Shown piece by piece: positions 33,604 to 41,972 of a stretch of DNA of 64,000 nt. The translations under genes and the position numbers were made by a program. This DNA comes from Chitinophaga agrisoli (GTDB lineage: Bacteria > Bacteroidota > Bacteroidia > Chitinophagales > Chitinophagaceae). The notes under the pieces were generated by a model, which had not been told where the DNA came from, made no database searches, and worked only from the letters and a program-made list of their open reading frames with translations. The DNA is taken from the NCBI RefSeq assembly GCF_008386695.1, contig NZ_VUOC01000003.1, positions 62,001 to 126,000 on the forward strand, in the 5' to 3' direction. The stretch's first letter is position 1; each line of letters begins with the position of its first letter.

Positions 33604-35844
33604 ATGAAAAGACTGGTATTCCTGTTACTGGCATTAATGGGCGGCCACATAGCCTGCGCCCAATTGGCAGCTCCCGTAAAAGAGGCGGCCTCCAACCTTA
33701 ATGATATTGATCCTACGATCGGCAACGTAGGCCAGCTGCTGGAGCCTACCCGCCCTACGGTACAGCTGCCTAACCAGCTGATACGGATGGCGCCCCAGCG
33801 CAAAGACTACCTGGATGATCAGATCTCAGACTTTCCCTTAACCATCGTTTCACACCGTTTGGGCCAGGTTTTTTCCCTGAAACCCACAGTAAAACCCGTT
33901 ACGCCGGAAAGCTGGCGCGCACGTATGACCTATGACCAGGAGATCACCCGGCCATGGTACTACAGCGCCTACCTGGTGGATGAGGAGATAAATGTGGAGT
34001 TTGCGCCCGGTAAAAGAACGGGCATTTACCGCTTCCAGTTCCCGGATGCGCCCAAAAAGACCATTTTATTAGGTAACTATAACGGTGGCCCGGCAGACTG
34101 GCATTTCCTGTCCGGCACGGAGCTAACCGGTATGGAAACCTGGCACGACGATATAAAAGTATACATGTACGGCGTTTTTAGCAGCGCCGGCGTACCAGCC
34201 GCCTGGCAGCAGGATGGGCAGGAAATGTCCATCCCCCATGCTTCCGGTAAACGTATAAAGGCCGCTATTACTTTCCCTGCCGCCGTAAAAGAGGTGGAGC
34301 TGCGTTATGCTATCAGCTTTGTAAGCGCCGCCCAGGCCCGTAAGAATTTTGAGGAGATCAGTAAACAAAGCTTCCAGTCAGTAGCGGATAATGGCATGAA
34401 TGCCTGGGATAAGGTCATTTCCCAGATCCAGGTAGCAGGCGGTACGCCCGCACAACGGCGCTCCTTCTATACCGCCCTGTACCGTTGTTACGAAAGGATG
34501 GTGGATATTACAGAAGATGGACAGTATTACAGCGGTTATAACAAACAGGTCAATAAGGATACCCGCCCTTTTTATGTGGATGACTGGTCCTGGGATACTT
34601 ACCTGGCCCTGCACCCCCTGCGTATGATCCTGAACCCTGCGGTGGAAGAAGATATGCTGCAATCCTACGTACGCATGTACGAGCAAAGCGGCTGGATGCC
34701 TACCTTCCCCGTGCTGTTTGGCGACCATGCCTGTATGAACGGCTTCCATTCCTCCATCGTTTTCCTGGATGCCTACCGCAAAGGCCTGCGCAATTTTGAC
34801 GTGCAGAAAGCCTATGAGGGCATGCGCAAGAACGCTACCAGCGCCACCATGCTGCCCTGGGAAAACGGGGAGAAAACTAAACTGGACGATTATTACCATA
34901 CCAATGGATACTTCCCGGCCCTGCCGCCGGATGCGCAGGAAACAGAGCCCCGCGTACATAAATTCGAGAAAAGGCAGGCCGTGGCCATTACCCTGGGCAA
35001 TGCCTATGACGACTGGGCGCTGGGCCAGCTGGCCAAAGACCTGGGTAAACAGGAGGATTACACGCAATTCTCTAAAAGAGGCATGAACTACCAGCACCTC
35101 TGGAATAAGGAAAAGCAATTCTTTTTGCCAAAGGATGATAAAGGCAACTGGATCAGCATTGATCCCAAATTCGACGGCGGTATGGGTGGCAGGGACTATT
35201 ATGATGAAAACAACGGCTGGACCTATATGTGGCAGGTGCAGCAGGACATACCGGGCCTGATAACCCTCATGGGCGGCAAAAAGCCTTTTGAGGCCCGCCT
35301 GGACCAGCTGTTCCGCGAAGGGCTGGACCGCTCCAAATACGCCTTCTGGAGCAAGTTCCCGGATGCCACCGGCCTGGTAGGCCAATATTCCATGGGTAAT
35401 GAGCCCAGTTTCCACATCCCTTATCTCTACAATTTTACAGATGCGCCCTGGAAAACGCAGAAACATATCCGCATGTTGTTGGATGTATGGTTTAAGGATA
35501 ACATCTTCGGCATCCCCGGGGATGAGGACGGCGGCGGTATGACGGCTTTTGTGGTCTTTTCTTCCATGGGCTTTTATCCAATAACGCCCGGCCTGCCCAT
35601 CTATACCATTGGCAGCCCTGTGTTCAGCAAAGTGACGATAGACCTGCCTAATGGCAAACAATTCACCTTAATAGCAAAAGACTGTTCTACAACCAATAAA
35701 TATATTCAGCGCGCTAAATTGAACGGAAAGGAATTAAACACGCCCTTTTTCACGCATGAACAATTGAATAACGGGGGAAAACTTGAACTGGAAATGGGCC
35801 CTAAGCCCAATAAATCCTGGGGCGTACCTATAGCTGGGAACTAA
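33604..35844 (+). CDS. GH92-family alpha-mannosidase, exported
   Basis: A 746-residue glycoside hydrolase of family 92, calcium-dependent exo-alpha-mannosidases. Signal peptide MKRLVFLLLALMGGHIACAQ, an N-terminal beta-sandwich, then an (alpha/alpha)6 domain. Hallmarks: DDWSWDTYLALHPL, QSGWMPTFPVLFGDHACM, the NEPSFHIPYLYNF segment carrying the catalytic acid, and GDEDGGGMTAFVVFSSMGFYP. It likely trims alpha-mannosyl residues from N-glycans or mannans in the periplasm and feeds the SusC/SusD system encoded next. ATG 33604 is chosen for the signal peptide. Confidence 0.95.
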   Translation: MKRLVFLLLALMGGHIACAQLAAPVKEAASNLNDIDPTIGNVGQLLEPTRPTVQLPNQLIRMAPQRKDYLDDQISDFPLTIVSHRLGQVFSLKPTVKPVTPESWRARMTYDQEITRPWYYSAYLVDEEINVEFAPGKRTGIYRFQFPDAPKKTILLGNYNGGPADWHFLSGTELTGMETWHDDIKVYMYGVFSSAGVPAAWQQDGQEMSIPHASGKRIKAAITFPAAVKEVELRYAISFVSAAQARKNFEEISKQSFQSVADNGMNAWDKVISQIQVAGGTPAQRRSFYTALYRCYERMVDITEDGQYYSGYNKQVNKDTRPFYVDDWSWDTYLALHPLRMILNPAVEEDMLQSYVRMYEQSGWMPTFPVLFGDHACMNGFHSSIVFLDAYRKGLRNFDVQKAYEGMRKNATSATMLPWENGEKTKLDDYYHTNGYFPALPPDAQETEPRVHKFEKRQAVAITLGNAYDDWALGQLAKDLGKQEDYTQFSKRGMNYQHLWNKEKQFFLPKDDKGNWISIDPKFDGGMGGRDYYDENNGWTYMWQVQQDIPGLITLMGGKKPFEARLDQLFREGLDRSKYAFWSKFPDATGLVGQYSMGNEPSFHIPYLYNFTDAPWKTQKHIRMLLDVWFKDNIFGIPGDEDGGGMTAFVVFSSMGFYPITPGLPIYTIGSPVFSKVTIDLPNGKQFTLIAKDCSTTNKYIQRAKLNGKELNTPFFTHEQLNNGGKLELEMGPKPNKSWGVPIAGN

Positions 35845-35901
35845 TACATATTCACGCTAGCACAATTCATCACACGTAACAAAGACTGTAGTTAAAGCTG
35901 C

Positions 35902-35933
35902 AGCCAATAGCTAATTCCTGACAGCTATCGGCT
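35902..35933 (+). repeat. Stem-loop between GH92 and SusC genes
   Basis: AGCCAATAGCT (35902-35912) pairs with AGCTATCGGCT (35923-35933) at 10 of 11 positions with a 10-nt loop. There is no T-run. It may be an mRNA processing or partial-termination signal that sets different levels of GH92 and SusC. Confidence 0.5.
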
Positions 35934-35980
35934 AACGGCTTCTTATTTCAATTCCTAACCAAAATCAATTCTACTCGTTT

Positions 35981-38900
35981 ATGAAACGGATCTATTACCT
36001 ATTACTGGTGGTAGCACTTTTCCCATGCCTGTCAGTGGCTCAGCAAAGGGCCATTAGCGGAAAGGTCACCGATGCCAGGGACGGATCTGCCCTGGCTGGC
36101 GTCAGCGTATTTGTACAGGACGCTGCCGGCAAGCGGGCCGGCGTTACCACCAATGCACAGGGGCTCTACAGCTTCAATATCCCCGCTTCCGCTACAGAAA
36201 TTGTTTTTTCCTTTATCGGCATGAAGGAGGTCATAGAACATATCAATGGCAGAAGCGCCATTAATGTGCAGCTATCGCCCAACGAAGCCCAGCTGGGCGA
36301 TGTGGTGGTAGTAGGGTACGGCGTAAAACGGAAAGAGACCCTTACCGGCGCGGTAAGCAATATCACCGCCAAGGAGATCCAGACCTCCACCAACATCAGC
36401 CTGGCCCAGAAGCTACAAGGTAAAGTGGCCGGCCTGCAGATCCGCCAGCTGGGCGGCGAGCCGGGTACTTTTGATAACATGATCAACATCCGCGGCTTTG
36501 GTACGCCCCTGTTTGTAATAGACGGTATTGCCCGTGACGGCGGCTCTGAGTTTCAGCGCCTGAACCCGGAGGATATTGAAAGCGTATCCTTCCTTAAAGA
36601 CGCCTCTGCCGCTATCTATGGTCTGCGTGCGGCCAACGGGGTAATTATCGTTACCACCAAAAAAGGCGCAAAAGGGAAAACCTCCTTTAACTACAACGGC
36701 GTAGTGGGTTATATGAAACCTACGGATGTGCCGCGCATGGCCAATGCGGCGGAATGGATCCAGATGCGTAACGATGCCGCCATATTGGGTACCGGTTCCC
36801 CCTTTCTCACCAAAGACGAGCTGCAGAAATACCTGGATGGCGCCCCTGGTTACGGCAGCACGGACTGGTACAACGAGACCATGAAAAAGTCTGCCATGCA
36901 GCAACAGCACAACCTGTCTGCCTCCGGCGGTACGGATAAAACCCAGTACTTCGTAAGCTTTGGGTATGCCACAGAAGAAGGGCTGCTAAAGACCAACGAT
37001 ATGAACTTTTACAAATACACCCTGCGCTCCAACCTCACCACGGAGCTAAGCCGCAACCTGCGGGCAGAGGTGTTCCTGGCAGGCCGCTATGATAAAAGGT
37101 CCGTGCCGGGAGAGAACTTTTTTAACATCTTTAAAGGTACCCGCGTAACACTGCCAACGGAAAAGCCTTATGCCAACAACGATCCGGAGCATCCGGCCGT
37201 GGTGGCGCCTGGTAACCAGAACCCGGTTACCCTTTCCAACCGGGATATTACCGGGTATAACGAAAGCGTGAACAGGAATGTACAATCCTCCGTAGCATTG
37301 ATCTATACGGCGCCGTTTGTAGAAGGACTTTCCTTAAAGGCCCTGGGTTCTTATGATATGAACAGTTATGAAGCCAAGGATGTATCCAAAACCTATAAGC
37401 TGTACACGTACGTAAATGATAAATTCGAAGTATCGCCCCAGCGGGTGGGCACCTCCGGCATTTCCAATAACTATGGCAATAATAACCGGGTTACCATACA
37501 GGCGCAGGCCAGCTATAGCCGTCAGTTTGCGGGTCAGCATAATGTAAGCGCCCTGGTGGTATACGAGCGGCAGCAATATTGGAACCGGGATGCTTATCTG
37601 CGCCGGCTCTACGATTTTTATACCAATGATCAGATCAACTCCGCCGGCGTAAAGAACCAGGTGAACTCCGGTATAGAAACACAAACGGCTAACCTCTCTT
37701 ATGTAGGCCGCCTTAACTACGATTTCCGCAGCAAATACCTGGTGGAGTTTGCTTTCCGCCAGGATGGTTCCTACCGGTACCACCCGGATCGCCGCTGGGG
37801 ATTTTTCCCGGTAGTATCTGCCGGCTGGCGTATCTCTGAAGAGCGTTTCCTCAAAAACAATGTCCGGCTCATCTCCAACCTGAAACTGCGCGCCTCTTAC
37901 GGCCTGGTAGGGGAAGATGCGGGTAATCCTTTCCAGTATATAGCCGGTTATTACGCCACCACGGGCGGCGGTAGTTATGAGTTTGCAGATGGTACCATTA
38001 CCAATGGCGCTTCTTCACCACTCATTGCCAATGAGAAATTGACCTGGTTCAAATCCAAAGTAACGGATCTGGGCATTGACATAGGCCTCTGGAATAACAA
38101 GTTCAACCTGGAGTTTGATGTATATCGCCGCGACCGGGATGGGCTGCTGGCGGTACGTAATGTATCCCTGCCCAACACCTTTGGCGCTACACTGCCCCAG
38201 GAAAACCTGAACAGCGACCGGGTACAGGGTTTTGACTTCACCATTTCCTATAACAACCGGTTCAATGATTTCCAGTTTGGCGTATCCGCCAACTTTAACT
38301 ATTCCCGTATCATGAACCGGTATGTGGAAAGAGGACCGTTCCTGAATAGCTACGATCGCTGGCGTAATGGTACCGCCAACCGCTATAATGATGTGGTATG
38401 GGCCTATACCTACCTGGGCCAGTTCCAGAACCCGGAGGAAATAGCCAACTACCCCCTGCAGAATGGCGACCAGGCCAATATCCGCGAGCTGCCCGGCGAC
38501 TTTAAATACGCAGACATCAACAACGACGGCATGGTAGACGATAAGGATATGCTGCCCCTGTTCACCGGCGCCAATGGCACGAATGATAACATCAATCCTT
38601 CCGGCAAGAATCCTAAAATGTACTACGGCCTTACCCTGACAGCCGGCTGGAAAGGTTTTGACCTGAACATGCTGCTCCAGGGCTCCGCTATGTACACGGT
38701 GCGTTTTAGCGAGGTATATGCGGAGGTGATGGCTTTCCGCGGCAATACCCCCGCCTATTTCTACGACCGCTGGCATAAGGCAGACCCTTATGATCCCAAT
38801 AGCGCCTGGATACCGGGTAAATGGCCCGCCTCCCGCTTTAATAACGATGTAGGTAAGATGTACGCAGAAAGTTCCGTATGGCGTAAAGACGCCTCTTATG

Positions 38901-39124
38901 TAAGGCTCAAAAGCGTGGAGCTGGGTTACACCTTTAACACAAAGCTGTACAGCGCCGTAGGCATTAAACGCCTGCGGGTATTTGTGAACGCGTTTAACCT
39001 GTTCACCATTGCAGATCCGTTTGTAAAAGCATTTGACCCGGAAAGGCTGGAAGGTTTGTTTAACGCAGGGTTCAATTACCCGCTCATGAAGAACTACAAC
39101 TTTGGCGTGAACCTTAATTTCTAA
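35981..39124 (+). CDS. SusC/RagA-family TonB-dependent outer-membrane transporter (pair 3)
   Basis: A 1047-residue transporter: signal peptide (1-20), regulatory-like domain (ISGKVTDARDGSALAGVSV), DVVVVGYGVKRKETLTGAV before the plug, plug motif LKDASAAIYGLRAANGVIIVTTK, then a barrel ending in YNFGVNLNF. It also contains an aspartate-rich loop near the C-terminal third (DINNDGMVDDKD), common in this family and probably calcium-binding. Forms the importer of the GH92 locus with the SusD gene 11 bp downstream. Confidence 0.95.
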   Translation: MKRIYYLLLVVALFPCLSVAQQRAISGKVTDARDGSALAGVSVFVQDAAGKRAGVTTNAQGLYSFNIPASATEIVFSFIGMKEVIEHINGRSAINVQLSPNEAQLGDVVVVGYGVKRKETLTGAVSNITAKEIQTSTNISLAQKLQGKVAGLQIRQLGGEPGTFDNMINIRGFGTPLFVIDGIARDGGSEFQRLNPEDIESVSFLKDASAAIYGLRAANGVIIVTTKKGAKGKTSFNYNGVVGYMKPTDVPRMANAAEWIQMRNDAAILGTGSPFLTKDELQKYLDGAPGYGSTDWYNETMKKSAMQQQHNLSASGGTDKTQYFVSFGYATEEGLLKTNDMNFYKYTLRSNLTTELSRNLRAEVFLAGRYDKRSVPGENFFNIFKGTRVTLPTEKPYANNDPEHPAVVAPGNQNPVTLSNRDITGYNESVNRNVQSSVALIYTAPFVEGLSLKALGSYDMNSYEAKDVSKTYKLYTYVNDKFEVSPQRVGTSGISNNYGNNNRVTIQAQASYSRQFAGQHNVSALVVYERQQYWNRDAYLRRLYDFYTNDQINSAGVKNQVNSGIETQTANLSYVGRLNYDFRSKYLVEFAFRQDGSYRYHPDRRWGFFPVVSAGWRISEERFLKNNVRLISNLKLRASYGLVGEDAGNPFQYIAGYYATTGGGSYEFADGTITNGASSPLIANEKLTWFKSKVTDLGIDIGLWNNKFNLEFDVYRRDRDGLLAVRNVSLPNTFGATLPQENLNSDRVQGFDFTISYNNRFNDFQFGVSANFNYSRIMNRYVERGPFLNSYDRWRNGTANRYNDVVWAYTYLGQFQNPEEIANYPLQNGDQANIRELPGDFKYADINNDGMVDDKDMLPLFTGANGTNDNINPSGKNPKMYYGLTLTAGWKGFDLNMLLQGSAMYTVRFSEVYAEVMAFRGNTPAYFYDRWHKADPYDPNSAWIPGKWPASRFNNDVGKMYAESSVWRKDASYVRLKSVELGYTFNTKLYSAVGIKRLRVFVNAFNLFTIADPFVKAFDPERLEGLFNAGFNYPLMKNYNFGVNLNF

Positions 39125-39135
39125 AAAGACACTGT

Positions 39136-41025
39136 ATGAAACACTATAAAAAAAGCCTGGTATTGTTGCTGACAGGCAGCCTGCTGTTCAGCTGCAACAA
39201 GATCCTGGATCTGCAACCCAATGATAAGATAAGAGGGGAGGACCTGTTTGCAGACCCGGAAGGCACCAAATTATATATGGCCAACCTGTATTACCAGTTG
39301 CCCGTAGAAGATTTTGCCTATTTCAGGAACGGTTTTAACATAAACGGGGGCGATCCCAATAATGGCGGTTTTAGCCCGGCTATGTCCACAGACGAGGCCA
39401 CCCACTCAGAGTTTGGCGATTTTATAGGCGATGGCGATTTTCAATGGTGGGAACCAGGCTATAAGCTGGTACGCGATGTAAACCAGCTGATAGACGTGAT
39501 CCCTAAACTGGATGTAACAGAAGAGGAACGGAAAGCCCTGGTAGGCGAAAGCGCCTTTATCAAAGCCTACACCTATTTTGGCCTGGCCAAACGTTACGGC
39601 GGTGTATCCCTGATCAAAGCTACCCAGGTGTTTAACGGTGATCCGGAGGCGCTTAAAGTGCCCCGCAGCACCGAGCAGGAAACCTGGGACTATGTGCTGG
39701 CCCTCTGCGATACCGCTATTAACAACCTGGCGCCCGGCACCGGCAGGCGGGCCACCAAATGGGCGGCTTATGCCCTTAAATCCCGCGCTGCGCTGCATGC
39801 GGCCTCCCTCGCTAAATTTGGCAGCCGTGCGCCCATGTCCGGTACGGCCGTCACCCAAAAGCTGGTAGGGCTGGAAGCCTCGCTGGCAGAGGGGTACTAT
39901 AAGGCGTGTATTGAGGCCAGCCAGGCTATCATGTCATCCAACACCTATTCGCTGTATAAACCCACCCCGGCTACGCCGGAAGAAGCGGCGGAGAATTACC
40001 GCCTCCTGTTCCAGAACCCCAACAATGCGCCGGAAGAGGCCATTTTTATCAAGGGTTTTGTACTGCCGGGCAACAACCAGGGCCATAATTACGATATCTG
40101 GTACCAGCCAGCCCAGGTGGCCAATGGCTGGCCGCACCCCGGCCGCATGAACCCCACCCTCGACCTGGTGGACCTGTATGAGCGTTATGACCATCCCGGC
40201 GAAAGCGCGCCCATTGCCACCACCACAGAAGGAGTAGTGGATGATTATACCGGCTACAGCCCCACGAAGAACTATCTGCGTTTTGACTCGCCAAACGATA
40301 TCTTCAAAGGCAAGGACGCGCGCCTGTGGGCCACCGCCATACTGCCTGGCACCACCTGGAAAAATACGCCCATCATCATACAGGCAGGTTATGTAAAACC
40401 GGATGGCCAGGCCGCTATCCGCGTAAAGGACGAGATCACCATCAACGGCGCTACCTATTATAGCTATGGCGCCGCCGCTACCAGTCTATATTCCGGGTTT
40501 GATACCTATGGCGGTAGCAATACCCGCACCGGCTTTTCATTCAAGAAGTTTATGAACCAGTTATCCCCTGTTGTACCCGGCTGGAACCAGAGCACCACGG
40601 ACTTTATGGACTTCCGCTATGCGGAGATCCTGCTCAACTATGCAGAAGCCGTGGCAGAAAGCGGCGAAGGCGATGCCGCGCTGGCTGCCAAAGCCCTGAA
40701 CGACATCCGCCGCCGCGCCGGGTTTACCACCACTATTCCCTTAACGGCCGCCAATGTGCAGCGGGAGCGCCGCGTGGAGCTGGCTTTTGAGAACAAACGT
40801 TTCTGGGACCTGATCCGCAGACGGGAGTTCCATACCGCCTTCAACAACCGCTACATGCACTCCCTTATGCCCCTGCAGGACCTGCGCGCCCTGCCGGCCA
40901 TCCAATACATTTTTGTACGGGTGAATGTGCCTAACACCAATCCAAAGACCTTTGAAACAAAGGCCTATTATCGCTCTATCCCGGGTATAGGCGCTAATGG
41001 CCTGGTGCAGAACCCGCAGTATTGA
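39136..41025 (+). CDS. SusD/RagB-family nutrient-binding outer-membrane lipoprotein (pair 3)
   Basis: A 629-residue lipoprotein with lipobox SLLFSC (Cys20). RagB/SusD features: LVGESAFIKAYTYFGLAKRYGGV in the N-terminal helices, and the C-terminal MDFRYAEILLNYAEAVAESG plus VQRERRVELAFENKRFWDLIRRREF. It lies between SusC and a small DUF3823 lipoprotein gene. Predicted to bind a mannose-containing glycan given the neighbouring GH92 enzyme. Confidence 0.95.
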   Translation: MKHYKKSLVLLLTGSLLFSCNKILDLQPNDKIRGEDLFADPEGTKLYMANLYYQLPVEDFAYFRNGFNINGGDPNNGGFSPAMSTDEATHSEFGDFIGDGDFQWWEPGYKLVRDVNQLIDVIPKLDVTEEERKALVGESAFIKAYTYFGLAKRYGGVSLIKATQVFNGDPEALKVPRSTEQETWDYVLALCDTAINNLAPGTGRRATKWAAYALKSRAALHAASLAKFGSRAPMSGTAVTQKLVGLEASLAEGYYKACIEASQAIMSSNTYSLYKPTPATPEEAAENYRLLFQNPNNAPEEAIFIKGFVLPGNNQGHNYDIWYQPAQVANGWPHPGRMNPTLDLVDLYERYDHPGESAPIATTTEGVVDDYTGYSPTKNYLRFDSPNDIFKGKDARLWATAILPGTTWKNTPIIIQAGYVKPDGQAAIRVKDEITINGATYYSYGAAATSLYSGFDTYGGSNTRTGFSFKKFMNQLSPVVPGWNQSTTDFMDFRYAEILLNYAEAVAESGEGDAALAAKALNDIRRRAGFTTTIPLTAANVQRERRVELAFENKRFWDLIRRREFHTAFNNRYMHSLMPLQDLRALPAIQYIFVRVNVPNTNPKTFETKAYYRSIPGIGANGLVQNPQY

Positions 41026-41043
41026 TTTTAAAACGTATTGACC

Positions 41044-41724
41044 ATGAAAAAGCTAACATACATGGCGCTTATTGCCGCCTCCTTTATCTTCGCATCCTGC
41101 AAAAAAGATAACTATGATGCGCCCACCGCGGGCCTGTCCGGCAGCTTCCTGGACGCTGAAACCGGTGGGTTGGTGGAGCAGGATATCATCCGCGGCACCA
41201 CCATAGAGATCATTGAGCACGGTTACACGGCTCCGCAATATCTCATCGTAAAGAACAACGGCACCTATGATAACAGCCTGCTTTTTGCCAACACCTATAC
41301 CATAACGCCGGTAAGAGGCAATTTTGCAGCCGTAGCCGCCCAGGAGGTAAGCATTAACGGGCAAACAAAGCTCGATTTCCGGGTAACGCCTTATATCCGC
41401 GTAAAGGATGTAAACATCGTAAAGAATGGCACTAAGATCACCGCCACCTTTAAGCTACAGCAAACCGTCACCAATAATGTAAAGAAAATAGGGCTCTATG
41501 CACACCCGGATGCCCGTGTAGGGGAACCTATGCGCCTGGTGGCGGCAGAGCAGGAGCTCAATGCCGTAACAGACCCTAATCATGTATACACGCTGGAAAT
41601 AGACCTGGCAGCCAATACCGGCACATTAAAACCCGGTAGCCAATACTATTTCCGGGTAGGCGCATTGATAGATGCGGGAGAGGCTAAGCTGAATTACGTG
41701 CCGGCGGTAAAGCTGGGGGTGTAA
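41044..41724 (+). CDS. DUF3823-type surface lipoprotein
   Basis: A 226-residue lipoprotein (lipobox IFASC, Cys19) built of two beta-sandwich domains. The opening NYDAPTAGLSGSFLDAETGG and the central TPYIRVKDVNIVKNGTKITATFKLQQT match the DUF3823 family, which regularly follows SusC/SusD genes. It is probably an accessory glycan-binding protein at the cell surface, analogous to SusE. ATG 41044 is chosen; a TTG at 41038 is also in frame. Last gene of the locus, 15 bp before the second 11-bp repeat element. Confidence 0.82.
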   Translation: MKKLTYMALIAASFIFASCKKDNYDAPTAGLSGSFLDAETGGLVEQDIIRGTTIEIIEHGYTAPQYLIVKNNGTYDNSLLFANTYTITPVRGNFAAVAAQEVSINGQTKLDFRVTPYIRVKDVNIVKNGTKITATFKLQQTVTNNVKKIGLYAHPDARVGEPMRLVAAEQELNAVTDPNHVYTLEIDLAANTGTLKPGSQYYFRVGALIDAGEAKLNYVPAVKLGV

Positions 41725-41738
41725 CCGTGCGAAACAGG

Positions 41739-41818
41739 TAGATAAAGTACTGATGTAGTATAGATATAGTATAGATAAAGTACTCCTATGTAGGAGTACT
41801 TTATCTATACTATATCCC
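41739..41818. repeat. Second 11-bp tandem repeat array ending in a perfect 26-bp inverted repeat
   Basis: Four 11-bp units run head to tail from 41739 to 41782: TAGATAAAGTA, CTGATGTAGTA, TAGATATAGTA and TAGATAAAGTA. They then invert: TACTTTATCTA (41797-41807) and TACTATATC follow. The result is a perfect 26-bp inverted repeat, 41763-41788 with 41791-41816, around only two central bases (TG). The plan is the same as at 12007-12102, with an unrelated sequence. No T-run follows. It lies 15 bp after the DUF3823 gene, so it could protect or end the SusC/SusD transcript, or form a cruciform. Confidence 0.92.
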
Positions 41819-41821
41819 CTT

Positions 41822-41839
41822 AACGCAGCTACCTGCGTT
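41822..41839. repeat. Small perfect hairpin
   Basis: AACGCAG (41822-41828) pairs with CTGCGTT (41833-41839) around a CTAC loop, immediately after the larger inverted repeat. No T-run follows on the plus strand. Confidence 0.55.
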
Positions 41840-41879
41840 CAAAAACGGACGATCCCTGTAACGAAACTGAACACATTAT

Positions 41880-41946
41880 AAAATACACGTATTTTTAAGG
41901 TTGGTATTCCCAGTTATATAAATTGCAGGCACCGGTTTTGAAAACC
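41880..41946. promoter_or_regulatory. Two palindromes upstream of the ABC permease gene
   Basis: AAAATAC-AC-GTATTTT (41880-41895) and GGTTTT-G-AAAACC (41934-41946) are both perfect inverted repeats. The second ends 26 bp before the permease ATG. They are candidate operators; no regulator is encoded nearby that would obviously use them. Confidence 0.4.
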
Positions 41947-41972
41947 ACTGACAATACTTAAACTAGCCTGCC

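Noticed and set aside
34378-35661. 427-codon open frame on the minus strand
   Set aside because: Antisense shadow of the GH92 gene; composition follows the codon pattern of the sense strand and no motif is visible.
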